From positions 603,633 through 667,632 of the forward strand of contig NZ_OMPC01000001.1 of assembly GCF_900312675.1 (NCBI RefSeq): a stretch of DNA of 64,000 nt, read 5' to 3'. The translations under genes and the position numbers were made by a program. The DNA is from Aliivibrio sp. EL58 (lineage in GTDB: Bacteria > Pseudomonadota > Gammaproteobacteria > Enterobacterales > Vibrionaceae). Positions 52,670 to 61,974 of this stretch are shown here, one piece after another. The notes below the pieces were generated by a model. That model was not told where the DNA came from. It made no database searches and worked only from the letters and a program-made list of their open reading frames with translations. Each line of letters opens with the position of its first letter. The stretch's first letter is position 1.

Positions 52670-54403
52670 ATGGATAGCGAGAAAATGATTGAGCTACTGA
52701 ATAAAAAAATTCAGCGAGAGAAACAAGCTCGAAAAGCAGCTGAAACATTACTTGAAAAGAAAAGTAATGAGTTATATTACGCCAAGAAATTGGTAGAAGA
52801 AAGCTTGCTGATAGTTCAAAAACAGTCTGAAAATGATGTCGCTTTATTGAAGTTTAAAAATGATCTTGATGCTATATTGCTAGAGTATAGCCAACGATTA
52901 TTGCAAGAGAAATTAGTCAAAGGGCTGTTAACTAAACTCCTCGAAGATTTGCTTAATCTTGAGTTAATACAAGCTATCCACCTTTCTTCAAATGTCGCTA
53001 CACAAGAGCAAGATATTAGTGTTTTTAGATTAGATAATGGCATGTTATTTAGTGATTTATCTCTCTCTGAACACTCTCTTAATTGGAACTCAGATCATAC
53101 TCAATTAGTTGTTTTTCTTCATCATGAGGATCTGCGCTGTGGTTCCTTGCATTTTATTTTCACTCGAATTCCTAACTCTACTTGGTATGACACGATTGAA
53201 AAGCAATTTAGTTTATTTTCTGAGATGATCAGTTCTGCTTTTGAAAGACAGAAACTATTAGAAGATACGCTTAAAGAGAAACAAAGAGCGGAAAAATCAG
53301 AACGAGCAACTCGTGATTTTGTTGCTATGATCAATCATGAATTACGAACGCCTCTCAATGGATTATTAGGCTCTGCTGAGTTGATGGAAGATACAGTCAT
53401 TACGTCATATCAACAAACCTTGCTCAACACCATACATCAGTCAGGGGAGATGCTTCGGGTTATTATTAATGACTTACTTGATTTCAGTAAAATGAGTGCA
53501 GGAATGCTAGACCTTAAAGTGGATAGCTTTGAACCTAATCGATTAATATCGACCGTTCAGCAAATTTTTACGCAACAAATTGAAGAAAAAAGATTGGCTT
53601 TTGACGTTAATGTGACAGATAACATACCCGATTTATTGCAAGGTGATGTAGATAGAATTCAACAAATTATCGTCAATTTAATTGGTAATTCAATTAAGTT
53701 TACTAAAGAAGGCACGATAGTATTCTCAGTATCTTGGATTGATAAAAATCTACAAATAATCGTTTCAGATACTGGGTGTGGAATTCCTAAAGATAAGCAA
53801 GCAAGCTTATTTGATCCTTTTACACAGGTAGATAATTCGAGCCAGAGACAGTTTGAAGGTACTGGTCTTGGTTTATCTATTTGTCAGTTTTTGGTTTCAG
53901 TTATGCATGGGGAGATTTCTCTCTCAAGCCAAGAGGGTATAGGTTCTAGTTTTACCGTTTTAATTCCACTCAAGGAACCTTCAATTCAGCAAGGTGATAA
54001 TGATAATGAGGTGGACTTTCCTTTTCCGGTTGAACAATTATCTATTTTGGCGGTAGAAGATATTAAGATGAATCAAATAATCTTAAAAATGATGCTAGCT
54101 AAAATAGGGGTTATTCCAGAATTTGCAGATAATGGTCTACAGGCAATTGATTTCCTTAGTGAAAATGAAGTTGATATCATACTAATGGATTGCAGAATGC
54201 CGATCATGGATGGGTTTGAAGCAACAAAAGAGCTTAGAAAATCCGGTTATCGTAAACCGATTATTGCATTGACCGCTGGGACTACGACAATGGAAGTTGA
54301 ACAATGTATTACAGTAGGAATGGATGATATTTTGAATAAGCCCTATAAGTCGGAAGAGCTTCAAAGGATGTTGCAGCGATGGGGGCATAATTGTCGAACT
54401 TAA
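52670..54403 (+). CDS. H-NOX-associated hybrid histidine kinase
   Basis: A 577-residue cytoplasmic sensor kinase with no membrane segment. An N-terminal coiled coil (1-90) leads to a GAF-like or unassigned domain (90-200). The phosphoacceptor H223 is in MINHELRTPLNG, and the ATPase domain has N340 (NLIGNSIKFT), SDTGCGIP and EGTGLGLS. A C-terminal receiver carries D507 in LMDCRMPIMDGF. Vibrio HqsK-type kinases paired with H-NOX act through LuxU/HapT phosphotransfer, linking NO to quorum sensing. That output is inferred, since no phosphotransfer gene is nearby. A terminator follows directly. Confidence 0.92.
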   Translation: MDSEKMIELLNKKIQREKQARKAAETLLEKKSNELYYAKKLVEESLLIVQKQSENDVALLKFKNDLDAILLEYSQRLLQEKLVKGLLTKLLEDLLNLELIQAIHLSSNVATQEQDISVFRLDNGMLFSDLSLSEHSLNWNSDHTQLVVFLHHEDLRCGSLHFIFTRIPNSTWYDTIEKQFSLFSEMISSAFERQKLLEDTLKEKQRAEKSERATRDFVAMINHELRTPLNGLLGSAELMEDTVITSYQQTLLNTIHQSGEMLRVIINDLLDFSKMSAGMLDLKVDSFEPNRLISTVQQIFTQQIEEKRLAFDVNVTDNIPDLLQGDVDRIQQIIVNLIGNSIKFTKEGTIVFSVSWIDKNLQIIVSDTGCGIPKDKQASLFDPFTQVDNSSQRQFEGTGLGLSICQFLVSVMHGEISLSSQEGIGSSFTVLIPLKEPSIQQGDNDNEVDFPFPVEQLSILAVEDIKMNQIILKMMLAKIGVIPEFADNGLQAIDFLSENEVDIILMDCRMPIMDGFEATKELRKSGYRKPIIALTAGTTTMEVEQCITVGMDDILNKPYKSEELQRMLQRWGHNCRT

Positions 54404-54441
54404 AAAGCCTTACTTTATCGATAAATAAAGTAAGGCTTTGA
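54402..54441. terminator. Bidirectional terminator after the H-NOX kinase gene
   Basis: AAAGCCTTACTTTAT pairs with ATAAAGTAAGGCTTT around a short loop at about 54404-54439. It overlaps the convergent space with the POT gene ending at 54464. Confidence 0.85.
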
Positions 54442-54463
54442 TCTTAAAATTATAATTTCTTGG

Positions 54464-55933
54464 TTATGCTTCTTGTTCTTTTAGAGCCGCAGCATGCTTG
54501 CTACTTTCAAGCATCTTACGAATAATGAATGAAGCAATAAAAGCAACAGCAACCATAACAACAGCAAGTACAGTCAGTAGTTGGAAGTAATCGCCATAAA
54601 CCGTTTGTACGAACTCTTGAGTGATGACTTGGCCTTTCTCTTGAGCGATTGAGGTTGAGAATACCGCACCAACAATACCACTTAATGCCATCGCAACAGA
54701 GAACAGACTTACTGAGAAGCCTTCAATATGTTTTGGAGCCACAGATAAGATGAATGCAACGACCAAGCTACCTACAATAACTTCTGCAAATGCTTGGAAG
54801 AAGTGAATAAGTAGGAATACTTCTGGACGAATGATTACATTTTCACCAATACTCATCACTGCCATGGTTAAAATACCAAATGCAATAGCTGTTAGGATAA
54901 AGGCAAAGCCAATCTTCGTTGCTGTTGAAAAGTGAATATCACGTTTCTCAAGAGCCGAGAATATCATTGCAATTACAGGGCCTGCGATAATACACCATAA
55001 TGGATTCATCGCCATTGATGCTTCTGGTGCGATAGGAATAAGGTTGAATAGATTACCACGCATAGTATTGATAGTTACCATGGTCATCGATGTCATCATT
55101 TGACCGTAGTACACAAAGAAAGCAGTAGTCAATGCCGTTACGATAAGGATCGTCCCCATTTTCAGTGCGTCGGATTTCTCAGATTTAATCATTAGAAGTA
55201 CGAAATAACCAATCGCTGCAAGTCCAATCGCATAAACAATGTTTTGACCGATATCCATGTTTGAGAACATGAAGAATACAAGTCCAATCATGGCGGCAGA
55301 GGTGACTAGAAATGCAATCCAGTTTTTAGTGCTTACTGGTTGCTGATCAATATCTGCACCAACTGTTAATAATGATTTACGGAAAATCACTAATGTTGCT
55401 AATGCAAAGAAGGCAAGGATTGCAGATAACATAAAGCTTCCGTGGAAGCCTAACACAAGAACAAACATAGGGAATAAGTATTGCCCTAATAATGCACCAA
55501 CGTTGTTAACAGAGTAGTTTACAGGGTAACAGTTTTCAAAATGTTCTTGAGTATCAAAGGTACGCTTGTAAAGGCTTGGGTAAGAAGGTGACATTAAGCC
55601 ACGTCCATAACTTGCTAATGCGATACCACATAATGCCATTGGAACATTGGCGGTGTATGAGCCTAGAACAAGTAAAGCGTAACCCACAGAGAAACCAAGA
55701 TAACTAATGGTTAATGAGCGGTAAGCGCCTAAAAATTTATCGGCAATAAAACCACCAGCAATAGCAAATAGAGGGCCAATTGATGAAAAGGCCCCGACTA
55801 CCATCATGGTATCAGCTTCGCTGTAGTTAAGTTCTTCAAGGAAAAATCGAGTTAATATAACCATTACGCCATAAAATGATAAGCCAAACATCATTTGGCA
55901 AAACATCATGGACTTATTTAGTTTGTTCCACAT
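54464..55933 (-). CDS. POT-family di/tripeptide permease
   Basis: A 489-residue proton-coupled oligopeptide transporter with about 14 helices. The start LSFYGVMVILTRFFLEELNY corresponds to the E-x-F/Y-x-G/Y-type helix 1 region of POT proteins in modified form. GGFIADKFLGAYRSLTISYL is the conserved loop 2-3 segment, and a FYPVNYSVNN-like motif (ENCYPVNYSVNNVGALLGQY) is helix 5. It is near an M14-like peptidase gene on the same strand, suggesting peptide scavenging. The classical ExxER motif at helix 1 is not evident. Confidence 0.85.
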   Translation of the reverse strand: MWNKLNKSMMFCQMMFGLSFYGVMVILTRFFLEELNYSEADTMMVVGAFSSIGPLFAIAGGFIADKFLGAYRSLTISYLGFSVGYALLVLGSYTANVPMALCGIALASYGRGLMSPSYPSLYKRTFDTQEHFENCYPVNYSVNNVGALLGQYLFPMFVLVLGFHGSFMLSAILAFFALATLVIFRKSLLTVGADIDQQPVSTKNWIAFLVTSAAMIGLVFFMFSNMDIGQNIVYAIGLAAIGYFVLLMIKSEKSDALKMGTILIVTALTTAFFVYYGQMMTSMTMVTINTMRGNLFNLIPIAPEASMAMNPLWCIIAGPVIAMIFSALEKRDIHFSTATKIGFAFILTAIAFGILTMAVMSIGENVIIRPEVFLLIHFFQAFAEVIVGSLVVAFILSVAPKHIEGFSVSLFSVAMALSGIVGAVFSTSIAQEKGQVITQEFVQTVYGDYFQLLTVLAVVMVAVAFIASFIIRKMLESSKHAAALKEQEA

Positions 55934-56124
55934 AAGGGTTCTCTTTTAGATAATTACTCTAGGTATTTTACCATTAAAAGAATGTAACAAAGTACGGATT
56001 TATCAAGGAGGCATTGTGGAAATATTGTAACCAAGGGTATGTTTTAGCAGTATATTTTATTCGTTATTAATAATTCTATATATTACACTTTTGGTGGTTA
56101 GAAAGTGTTCAATATGTTGATGGG

Positions 56125-56175
56125 AAATAGATGAATCATTCAAAGTGTAAACTTTTTGACTAGAATCATCTATTT
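56125..56175. repeat. Nested inverted repeat downstream of the M14 gene
   Basis: AAATAGATGA (56125-56134) and TCATCTATTT (56166-56175) form a perfect 10-bp stem enclosing an inner AAAGT/ACTTT pair around 56142-56155. It begins just past the stop of the leftward peptidase gene and may act as its terminator. The rest of the 264-bp region 55934-56197 holds the POT promoter presumably; I see no gene. Confidence 0.55.
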
Positions 56176-56197
56176 CGCAAATAGAACGGAGTGTGTA

Positions 56198-57118
56198 TTA
56201 TTTTTGAGCTAATAAGTACTCTACACCACCAACAATAGCTGCAACTTGAGCATCATTACACTCTTGCGCAGTGACTTTATCGCTATCAGGGTAGACTTCA
56301 GTTGTTGATACAAAATCAGCATCGGTTAGACCTGCACATAGGCCTAGTTTTTTAGTCGGATATTCAATAACACCTTCTTGCACGACATCAGATCCAATAA
56401 TTTGGTTATTTTCATCAGGTGGGGCAATGTGCGTAACAGTACGAACTGAATCAATGATTGCTGTTTGAAATGCCGTAGCTGGCTTTTCGGTATCGCCCAC
56501 AGTATAGAAACCATCAGGAATATAACCTTCGATATATTCTAAGCCATCGCGTGCGGCTAATGCAGGACGAAATTCTGTCTCATCACTGTCTGTCGTTTCA
56601 TGCAGATCGATATGGGCAAAAATAGGTGTTTCAAGTGATGCTACTAATGCCATTAATCCTGCTGACTCTTCAGCAGGGCTATCTGCATAAAAAGAACGGT
56701 TTGGATCGGTCGCTGTTGGGTTCCAACGATTAATCACTTCATAACCCCACGGGCTAACACAAGGGGCAACAACAATATTAAACCATTGGCTATAGTGCTC
56801 AGCTTTTGTGTCTACAAATTGCAATGCACCGTGAACGCCTGAAGTTTCATAGCCATGAACACCACCACTGATTAGTAGTGTCGGTTTGGCATTATCCCAT
56901 TGGCGAGTTTTAATACACAATAATGGAAAGCGCGTTTCGTCATACGATAGCGCACCATATTGAGAGACATCGAAGCGATCAGAAAGCGCATGAATTTTAG
57001 TTGCTACTTCTTCTTGGTAAGAGCGCTTTACTGTCATGCTTGCAAGCCAAGCCGCTTTTTCTGCTTCGCCCCAAGGTTTGCCTTTTGTTCCAATTGGGTA
57101 GCTGTAATCGTCTTTCAT
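56198..57118 (-). CDS. M14-family zinc carboxypeptidase/deacylase-like protein
   Basis: A 306-residue cytoplasmic enzyme. Zinc ligands H88 and E91 are in SGGVHGYETSG, and the third is H173 in FAHIDLHETT. R141 in TDPNRSF is the substrate-carboxylate arginine typical of M14 peptidases. The late acidic motif VVQEGVIEYPTKK may hold the catalytic Glu. It resembles the succinylglutamate desuccinylase/aspartoacylase side of the family as well as peptidases. AAGGAAG precedes the start. It lies between mshQ and the POT permease on one strand, so peptide processing is a reasonable inference. Confidence 0.85.
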   Translation of the reverse strand: MKDDYSYPIGTKGKPWGEAEKAAWLASMTVKRSYQEEVATKIHALSDRFDVSQYGALSYDETRFPLLCIKTRQWDNAKPTLLISGGVHGYETSGVHGALQFVDTKAEHYSQWFNIVVAPCVSPWGYEVINRWNPTATDPNRSFYADSPAEESAGLMALVASLETPIFAHIDLHETTDSDETEFRPALAARDGLEYIEGYIPDGFYTVGDTEKPATAFQTAIIDSVRTVTHIAPPDENNQIIGSDVVQEGVIEYPTKKLGLCAGLTDADFVSTTEVYPDSDKVTAQECNDAQVAAIVGGVEYLLAQK

Positions 57119-57154
57119 GATGCTTCCTTATTAATTATGGCTATCTGTATGAAC

Positions 57155-60100
57155 TTAGTTGGTTTGTTCATGACTCCATATAATACGATCACTTCCGCGA
57201 TAAATCCCAAAATGAATGGTCGCTTTAATGAAATCCTCAAAAGAATCATTATTATCTTGGTCTTGTTGCAGCCAAGGTAGGTTAACTAATGACAAGGTAG
57301 GAATGACCTGCCCTTGATTTCCATTTCCAGGGGCAGTGAAATTCATGCTTGTTAATCCATTACTCATATCGGTACTGGTTAAACTCGCTTTCGTTGTTCC
57401 TTTTCCTACAGGAAGGGCATTCGGATCGGTACCTACATCAAAGCGAAAATTAGACAAGCTAAATATTGTACAAGAATCACTGTTACGTATGAAACGACCA
57501 CCCACGTAAGATTCAGTCTCAATTCTTGATTGAAGATCATTTAACTCTGAGCCATAGGCATCTTCCATTGTGATTCGGCCCCACTCTTGCTGGTGCTCTG
57601 GTGTAGCAGGGAAATTATACTCAAGGCAGTTTCCTGTCGCGTTAGTTTTGTAGCAAACCTTATCTTGGTCTTTCGTATCTTCAGCACTAAGCGTTAAAGT
57701 GATAGTGTCATTCGTTGGCGATATAGGATCAAATGGTTTGTTATAACGCAATTTGGCATTTTGCAGCTGTACTTTATTTTGTAGAGGTAATTTATCTACG
57801 CTACCTGATGTTGCAAATCCATCTCTACGACCAAGGATAGAAAGTGAGTCACTGTCTATTACTGCAATGTCGGAAGGTGAAGCCGAATAGGTTCTAAAAT
57901 CCCATTTATTGTTATAGCGCCACCATGGACCAATATTATAGTTTTGTAGTTGACCACCAGTGTAGGACAGCGGTGTTAACTCTAATGTTGGTAAGGTATC
58001 AAACTCGAACGTTTGGCCCATGTACGTAAAATCACCACAGGCATCTTTTATTGTTGGTTGCACCGCAGATAAGTCAAAATAAGCGGGGGTAAATCGACCA
58101 ATTGAGCCGGTATTGGCGGCTTTAATTTGGAACGCATTGCTACCTAAATAGCCAGCAGGTGGTGTTACTGAAATATCGAAAACACCGACTTCACTGATAC
58201 TTTGCTTAAACGTATTTGTGCTGCCTTGTTTTGCCGCATGATTATAAGTATTAATTAATAAGTTACCTGTATTGCCTCCAATTTTTTGAGAAGGGGCGAC
58301 GAGAGTATGATCTAGTATTAAATTATCTTGAGCATAGTTCGGTGTTACCAGATTATTAGCTAGATCAGAATCGTTATCCTTTTCCCAAGCGTGAGCCTTA
58401 ATGATTAAGTTAAACTCTTCACCAGCGCGAGCAAAAATGGAGCAATTCGTGTCTTCTGATTGACAAAGACTGTTAGAACTTGAATTGTTTTTATCGCTTA
58501 CTGACGCACTTAAGCCAACTGGAAAACTGACAAATTGATCACTGCCTTCAATGTCTTGATTATACGATTTTGTGTATCTAGCATTGAGTTGCAGTTGTCC
58601 CGCATCGGCGTAATTTACGGTAATTTGTGCTTCATTGTTGGCAAAATTTAACGCAAAGGTTGTTGGAGATGCTTCTTGTTTCCCTATCTCATTCCATGAA
58701 TTATTAACGAGTCCATATAAGCTTGGTGAGCCAATAATATTTGTTTTACTTGGTGAAATATAATCAGACCATAATTGAATGTTTTTTGTACCAGTAAATG
58801 TACTACCGCAGCCTTTAATGGTTGCTGTAACGGGTTTATTGGCAAATTTATCAGGGACAACAACTGTTAACCCCTCCGATTTAAAATTGAGAGTACAGTT
58901 TTGACTACTTAATGAATCGCCATTGATACTACATAAAGTGTTACTGAAGGGTTTTGTTGAAGGAGATGAGCTATCAACGTTTAGTCCTACATTCCCTTGA
59001 GTCGGTTTACCTATGGATAGATTCGCAATACCATTTCTCATTGTTATGTTGTTGCCGTTAAGCCAATAACCATCAGTCCCTAAGTTACTGGTATTAAGTG
59101 TGACATCAATCTCATCAGTAAATAAGCTTGAACAAGAGGCATCAGCACACGCTCGTAATGTTACGTTAGATACATCACAAGTAGAGCCTTGCCCTGAGTG
59201 GTCAAACTCAAAATGATCAATTTGTTCACCAATAGGCTTTGAATACAAAGCACACATTTTGAAATTATCAATTTCATGGGTGTTATACAGCTGGCCAGTA
59301 GAACCGGTTAATGACATGATGAAATTTTCAGGAATATCATCTTGATTGTATTGAGAGCTTAAGACATTGATTGGGCCAATGATTTTGCTAAAGCGAGGAG
59401 TACTTCCTTTATTCTCAACACTACGTTCAACCGTTACATTAGCGGTATTATGACTTCTTGAATCTATGGTAATACGATAGCGATGAGTTTTGCTATTACC
59501 GTTATTTCCATCAATATTGGGGCTGACTTTATTACCGCTAATGTAATTATATCCGGAGTATTGTTGGCCTGAACCTCTGAGCACAACAGATTGATTGGTA
59601 GAGTAAGAGTTGTGGTTTTTTGAACCGCCTTCTTTAGAGTAGTTACCATATTCATCAAGACCAATACCAAGCCAACCACCCGCAAAACCAGGCTTTGTTG
59701 CTTCTGAATTTCTCTTAAATCCATAGCCTAAAGGCCCACCAAATGCACCAGCTTGAGGAGTTATTTCGGCATCAGAAAATACAATGGCAAGACCATCAGC
59801 ACCATTACCTCCATACGCCATATAATCGAATTCAACTTCAATTTTGTTACCAAGAGCAGGGTATAAATACTGATAAGAAGATGCTGTTGATTGTGCTCGT
59901 TGTGCTTGAGTTAACTGCAAGCGGCCATTAATTATTTTAGGTATAAAATTACCGCTACTAGAGCTGGTCACCCAGTTACTGTCTAAGCTGCCATTATTGA
60001 AATTATCTTCATAACAGGTAGGTAAAACCACATCAGGGCAGGGATGACGTTGTTCATATAACTGTTCAATTTGGTCGTCTGATAAGGCTTGATCAAATAC

Positions 60101-61558
60101 GTTGACTTCATCAATTAAGCCATTAAAAGTACGAGTTAAATCATAATCATTACCTACTTGCAGCGGTTGATTGTTTTCTTTTAAGTATTTGAGAGGGTTA
60201 ACTGATTCTGACTTAGATATCACTTCAACGCCATCAATAAAAATAGTCGCTTTTTTTGTGTTGTGTGCATTATAGCGAATTGCCACATGTGACCATTGAT
60301 TCTTTGGGATACTCTCTCTAGTCGTTAGGTTCATTGGGTAGTTTGTATTTTTTAATTCCCAATACCAATTGATTTGACCGTATGAATTTAAATGAAATTC
60401 ATAATTACCATTTTTAGAGACAATAGTATTAAGGCGATTGCTAGAAGGGTATGAGCTAGGGTTTATCCATGCACTGACCGTAATAGTATCTTCATTAGAG
60501 AGTTTGCTATTATTAGGAACTTCAATATATTGTTGCTGTGATTTATTAAACGCGCCATAGCCACAAGTTCCCATCTTGGCTAAATCGATAGGCAGAGCAG
60601 GGTTGTCCTTTTGAGGAGCAGGATTATTTATAGCTGTACCGTTATAGCTGTTACCAGAGCTATCTTTGACTTCGCCAATAGAGCCGTTCCACGAGTCTTC
60701 ATCTAAGCGAAGAGATAATGCCGCAGTTGGAAGGGTTGGAGGAGGGGTTAGTGTTTTATTTATATAGGTATCACCTTCCATAAATAAACTTCGGCTAGAA
60801 GCTCGACCATCAATATGAGACTGGTTGTTTAATGTGAGTTTATCATTCGCATAAACATAGCCTTCGATATAGCTATTATCATGGAGGGAAATATCATCAT
60901 AGCCAACAACGAAAAGTGAGCCACTTCCTGTTTTCGTTATTTTTGCATCGTTGTTTAATTCAATATCATTTTTTACAAATAAACGTGCATTGCCTGTCAC
61001 GTTAATATGCGCAAACCCGAACATATTTAAACTTTCGATCCAGTAATCGCCAGAACTTAAAGTGACTTGAGTACTTTCTAATGTCAGAGTTTTGATCAGT
61101 TGTTCTTGGCTATTATGACCTAAATAACCATCACATGACCCACGTAAGGTGATATTGGAGTATTTTTTCTTATCAAAGTAGGAAGTACCAGAATCGCAGG
61201 TATTTGATCTGTGAGAATTGTTATTAATAAACGACCCCAAGTTAAGTGTTGGAGTATTTCTTCCTGTAATTGAACATTGATGATAACCCCCTTTTCCATC
61301 GTCACAGCTATCATCTGGTAATTCGTATTGGTTGATACTTGAACAAAAATCCAAACTACGACCTTGTGTACCTTCGATTTTTGCATCGTTGTACATGGTC
61401 AGTTGTTTTGGACTAGAGCATTGCATCGAATGCCCTTGTGCAATACCCTGAAAGTAAGTATTTGGATTAATTGTTGGAAAAGCGGATGCATTCAGGGGCA
61501 TCAAACATAAGCTGAAAACTGAAATAATAAGTGAGCGAGAGAAAAGTGTAGCCATCAT
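57155..61558 (-). CDS. mshQ: MshQ, large lectin-like MSHA pilus biogenesis protein
   Basis: A 1467-residue secreted protein. A signal peptide of about 26 residues ends in NASA. Residues ~150-265 are a repetitive beta-solenoid-like stretch (LFVKNDIELNNDAKITKTGS). A LamG/concanavalin-like domain covers ~285-510 (ITVSAWINPSSYPSSN). An L-type-lectin-like domain runs ~525-770 (NKIEVEFDYMAYGGNGADGL). A long Ig-like C-terminal region with paired cysteines, typical of MshQ, completes it. It is the last gene of the MSHA minor-pilin operon and overlaps mshP by 4 nt. Its exact role is unknown; the size and lectin folds suggest a tip adhesin. Confidence 0.9.
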   Translation of the reverse strand: MMATLFSRSLIISVFSLCLMPLNASAFPTINPNTYFQGIAQGHSMQCSSPKQLTMYNDAKIEGTQGRSLDFCSSINQYELPDDSCDDGKGGYHQCSITGRNTPTLNLGSFINNNSHRSNTCDSGTSYFDKKKYSNITLRGSCDGYLGHNSQEQLIKTLTLESTQVTLSSGDYWIESLNMFGFAHINVTGNARLFVKNDIELNNDAKITKTGSGSLFVVGYDDISLHDNSYIEGYVYANDKLTLNNQSHIDGRASSRSLFMEGDTYINKTLTPPPTLPTAALSLRLDEDSWNGSIGEVKDSSGNSYNGTAINNPAPQKDNPALPIDLAKMGTCGYGAFNKSQQQYIEVPNNSKLSNEDTITVSAWINPSSYPSSNRLNTIVSKNGNYEFHLNSYGQINWYWELKNTNYPMNLTTRESIPKNQWSHVAIRYNAHNTKKATIFIDGVEVISKSESVNPLKYLKENNQPLQVGNDYDLTRTFNGLIDEVNVFDQALSDDQIEQLYEQRHPCPDVVLPTCYEDNFNNGSLDSNWVTSSSSGNFIPKIINGRLQLTQAQRAQSTASSYQYLYPALGNKIEVEFDYMAYGGNGADGLAIVFSDAEITPQAGAFGGPLGYGFKRNSEATKPGFAGGWLGIGLDEYGNYSKEGGSKNHNSYSTNQSVVLRGSGQQYSGYNYISGNKVSPNIDGNNGNSKTHRYRITIDSRSHNTANVTVERSVENKGSTPRFSKIIGPINVLSSQYNQDDIPENFIMSLTGSTGQLYNTHEIDNFKMCALYSKPIGEQIDHFEFDHSGQGSTCDVSNVTLRACADASCSSLFTDEIDVTLNTSNLGTDGYWLNGNNITMRNGIANLSIGKPTQGNVGLNVDSSSPSTKPFSNTLCSINGDSLSSQNCTLNFKSEGLTVVVPDKFANKPVTATIKGCGSTFTGTKNIQLWSDYISPSKTNIIGSPSLYGLVNNSWNEIGKQEASPTTFALNFANNEAQITVNYADAGQLQLNARYTKSYNQDIEGSDQFVSFPVGLSASVSDKNNSSSNSLCQSEDTNCSIFARAGEEFNLIIKAHAWEKDNDSDLANNLVTPNYAQDNLILDHTLVAPSQKIGGNTGNLLINTYNHAAKQGSTNTFKQSISEVGVFDISVTPPAGYLGSNAFQIKAANTGSIGRFTPAYFDLSAVQPTIKDACGDFTYMGQTFEFDTLPTLELTPLSYTGGQLQNYNIGPWWRYNNKWDFRTYSASPSDIAVIDSDSLSILGRRDGFATSGSVDKLPLQNKVQLQNAKLRYNKPFDPISPTNDTITLTLSAEDTKDQDKVCYKTNATGNCLEYNFPATPEHQQEWGRITMEDAYGSELNDLQSRIETESYVGGRFIRNSDSCTIFSLSNFRFDVGTDPNALPVGKGTTKASLTSTDMSNGLTSMNFTAPGNGNQGQVIPTLSLVNLPWLQQDQDNNDSFEDFIKATIHFGIYRGSDRIIWSHEQTN

Positions 61559-61974
61559 TGACGAATTCCTACTTCAATAACACGTTGTAATGTGGTGGTG
61601 CCAAATTGACATCGGGCTGTACTAACCAATTGATTTACTGTAATTCCTGAATCTAAAATTCCAATACGCTTACACTCTACAGTGGCAGTACATTGAGATA
61701 GCCCTGTACCAGAAAACGTATAAGGTGAGTTTATATTTGCGCATCTGTCGGTAGTCTCTGTTGCATAAAACTCACTTAAACTCAGCTGTATTCCTGACTG
61801 CGCCGCCATATTAGTGCGAGTCCCCATAATAGATGTCACGATATGATGACTCATTTTTTGTTGATTTTTAGTCGCCATTAGCGCGAGAAAACCAACAACG
61901 ATAATGACAAAAATAGTAAGGATAAGCGCAGAGCCATTATTACGACTACGGCGTGTTTGCGATAAGGACATCAT
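61555..61974 (-). CDS. mshP: MshP minor pilin-like protein
   Basis: A 139-residue PilX-like membrane protein of the MSHA system. NNGSALILTIFVIIVVGFLA is the N-terminal hydrophobic helix preceded by Gly, as in class III/PilX-type prepilins that lack Phe1 and Glu5. The mature domain has four cysteines (DRCANINS, SQCTATVECKR and ARCQFGT). Two adjacent ATGs open the frame (61974 and 61971). It overlaps both mshO and mshQ, indicating co-translation with its partners. Confidence 0.9.
   Translation of the reverse strand: MMSLSQTRRSRNNGSALILTIFVIIVVGFLALMATKNQQKMSHHIVTSIMGTRTNMAAQSGIQLSLSEFYATETTDRCANINSPYTFSGTGLSQCTATVECKRIGILDSGITVNQLVSTARCQFGTTTLQRVIEVGIRQ

Noticed and set aside
52117-54403. H-NOX/kinase pair as a novel system
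   Set aside because: This pairing is already described in vibrios, so it is annotated but not claimed as new.
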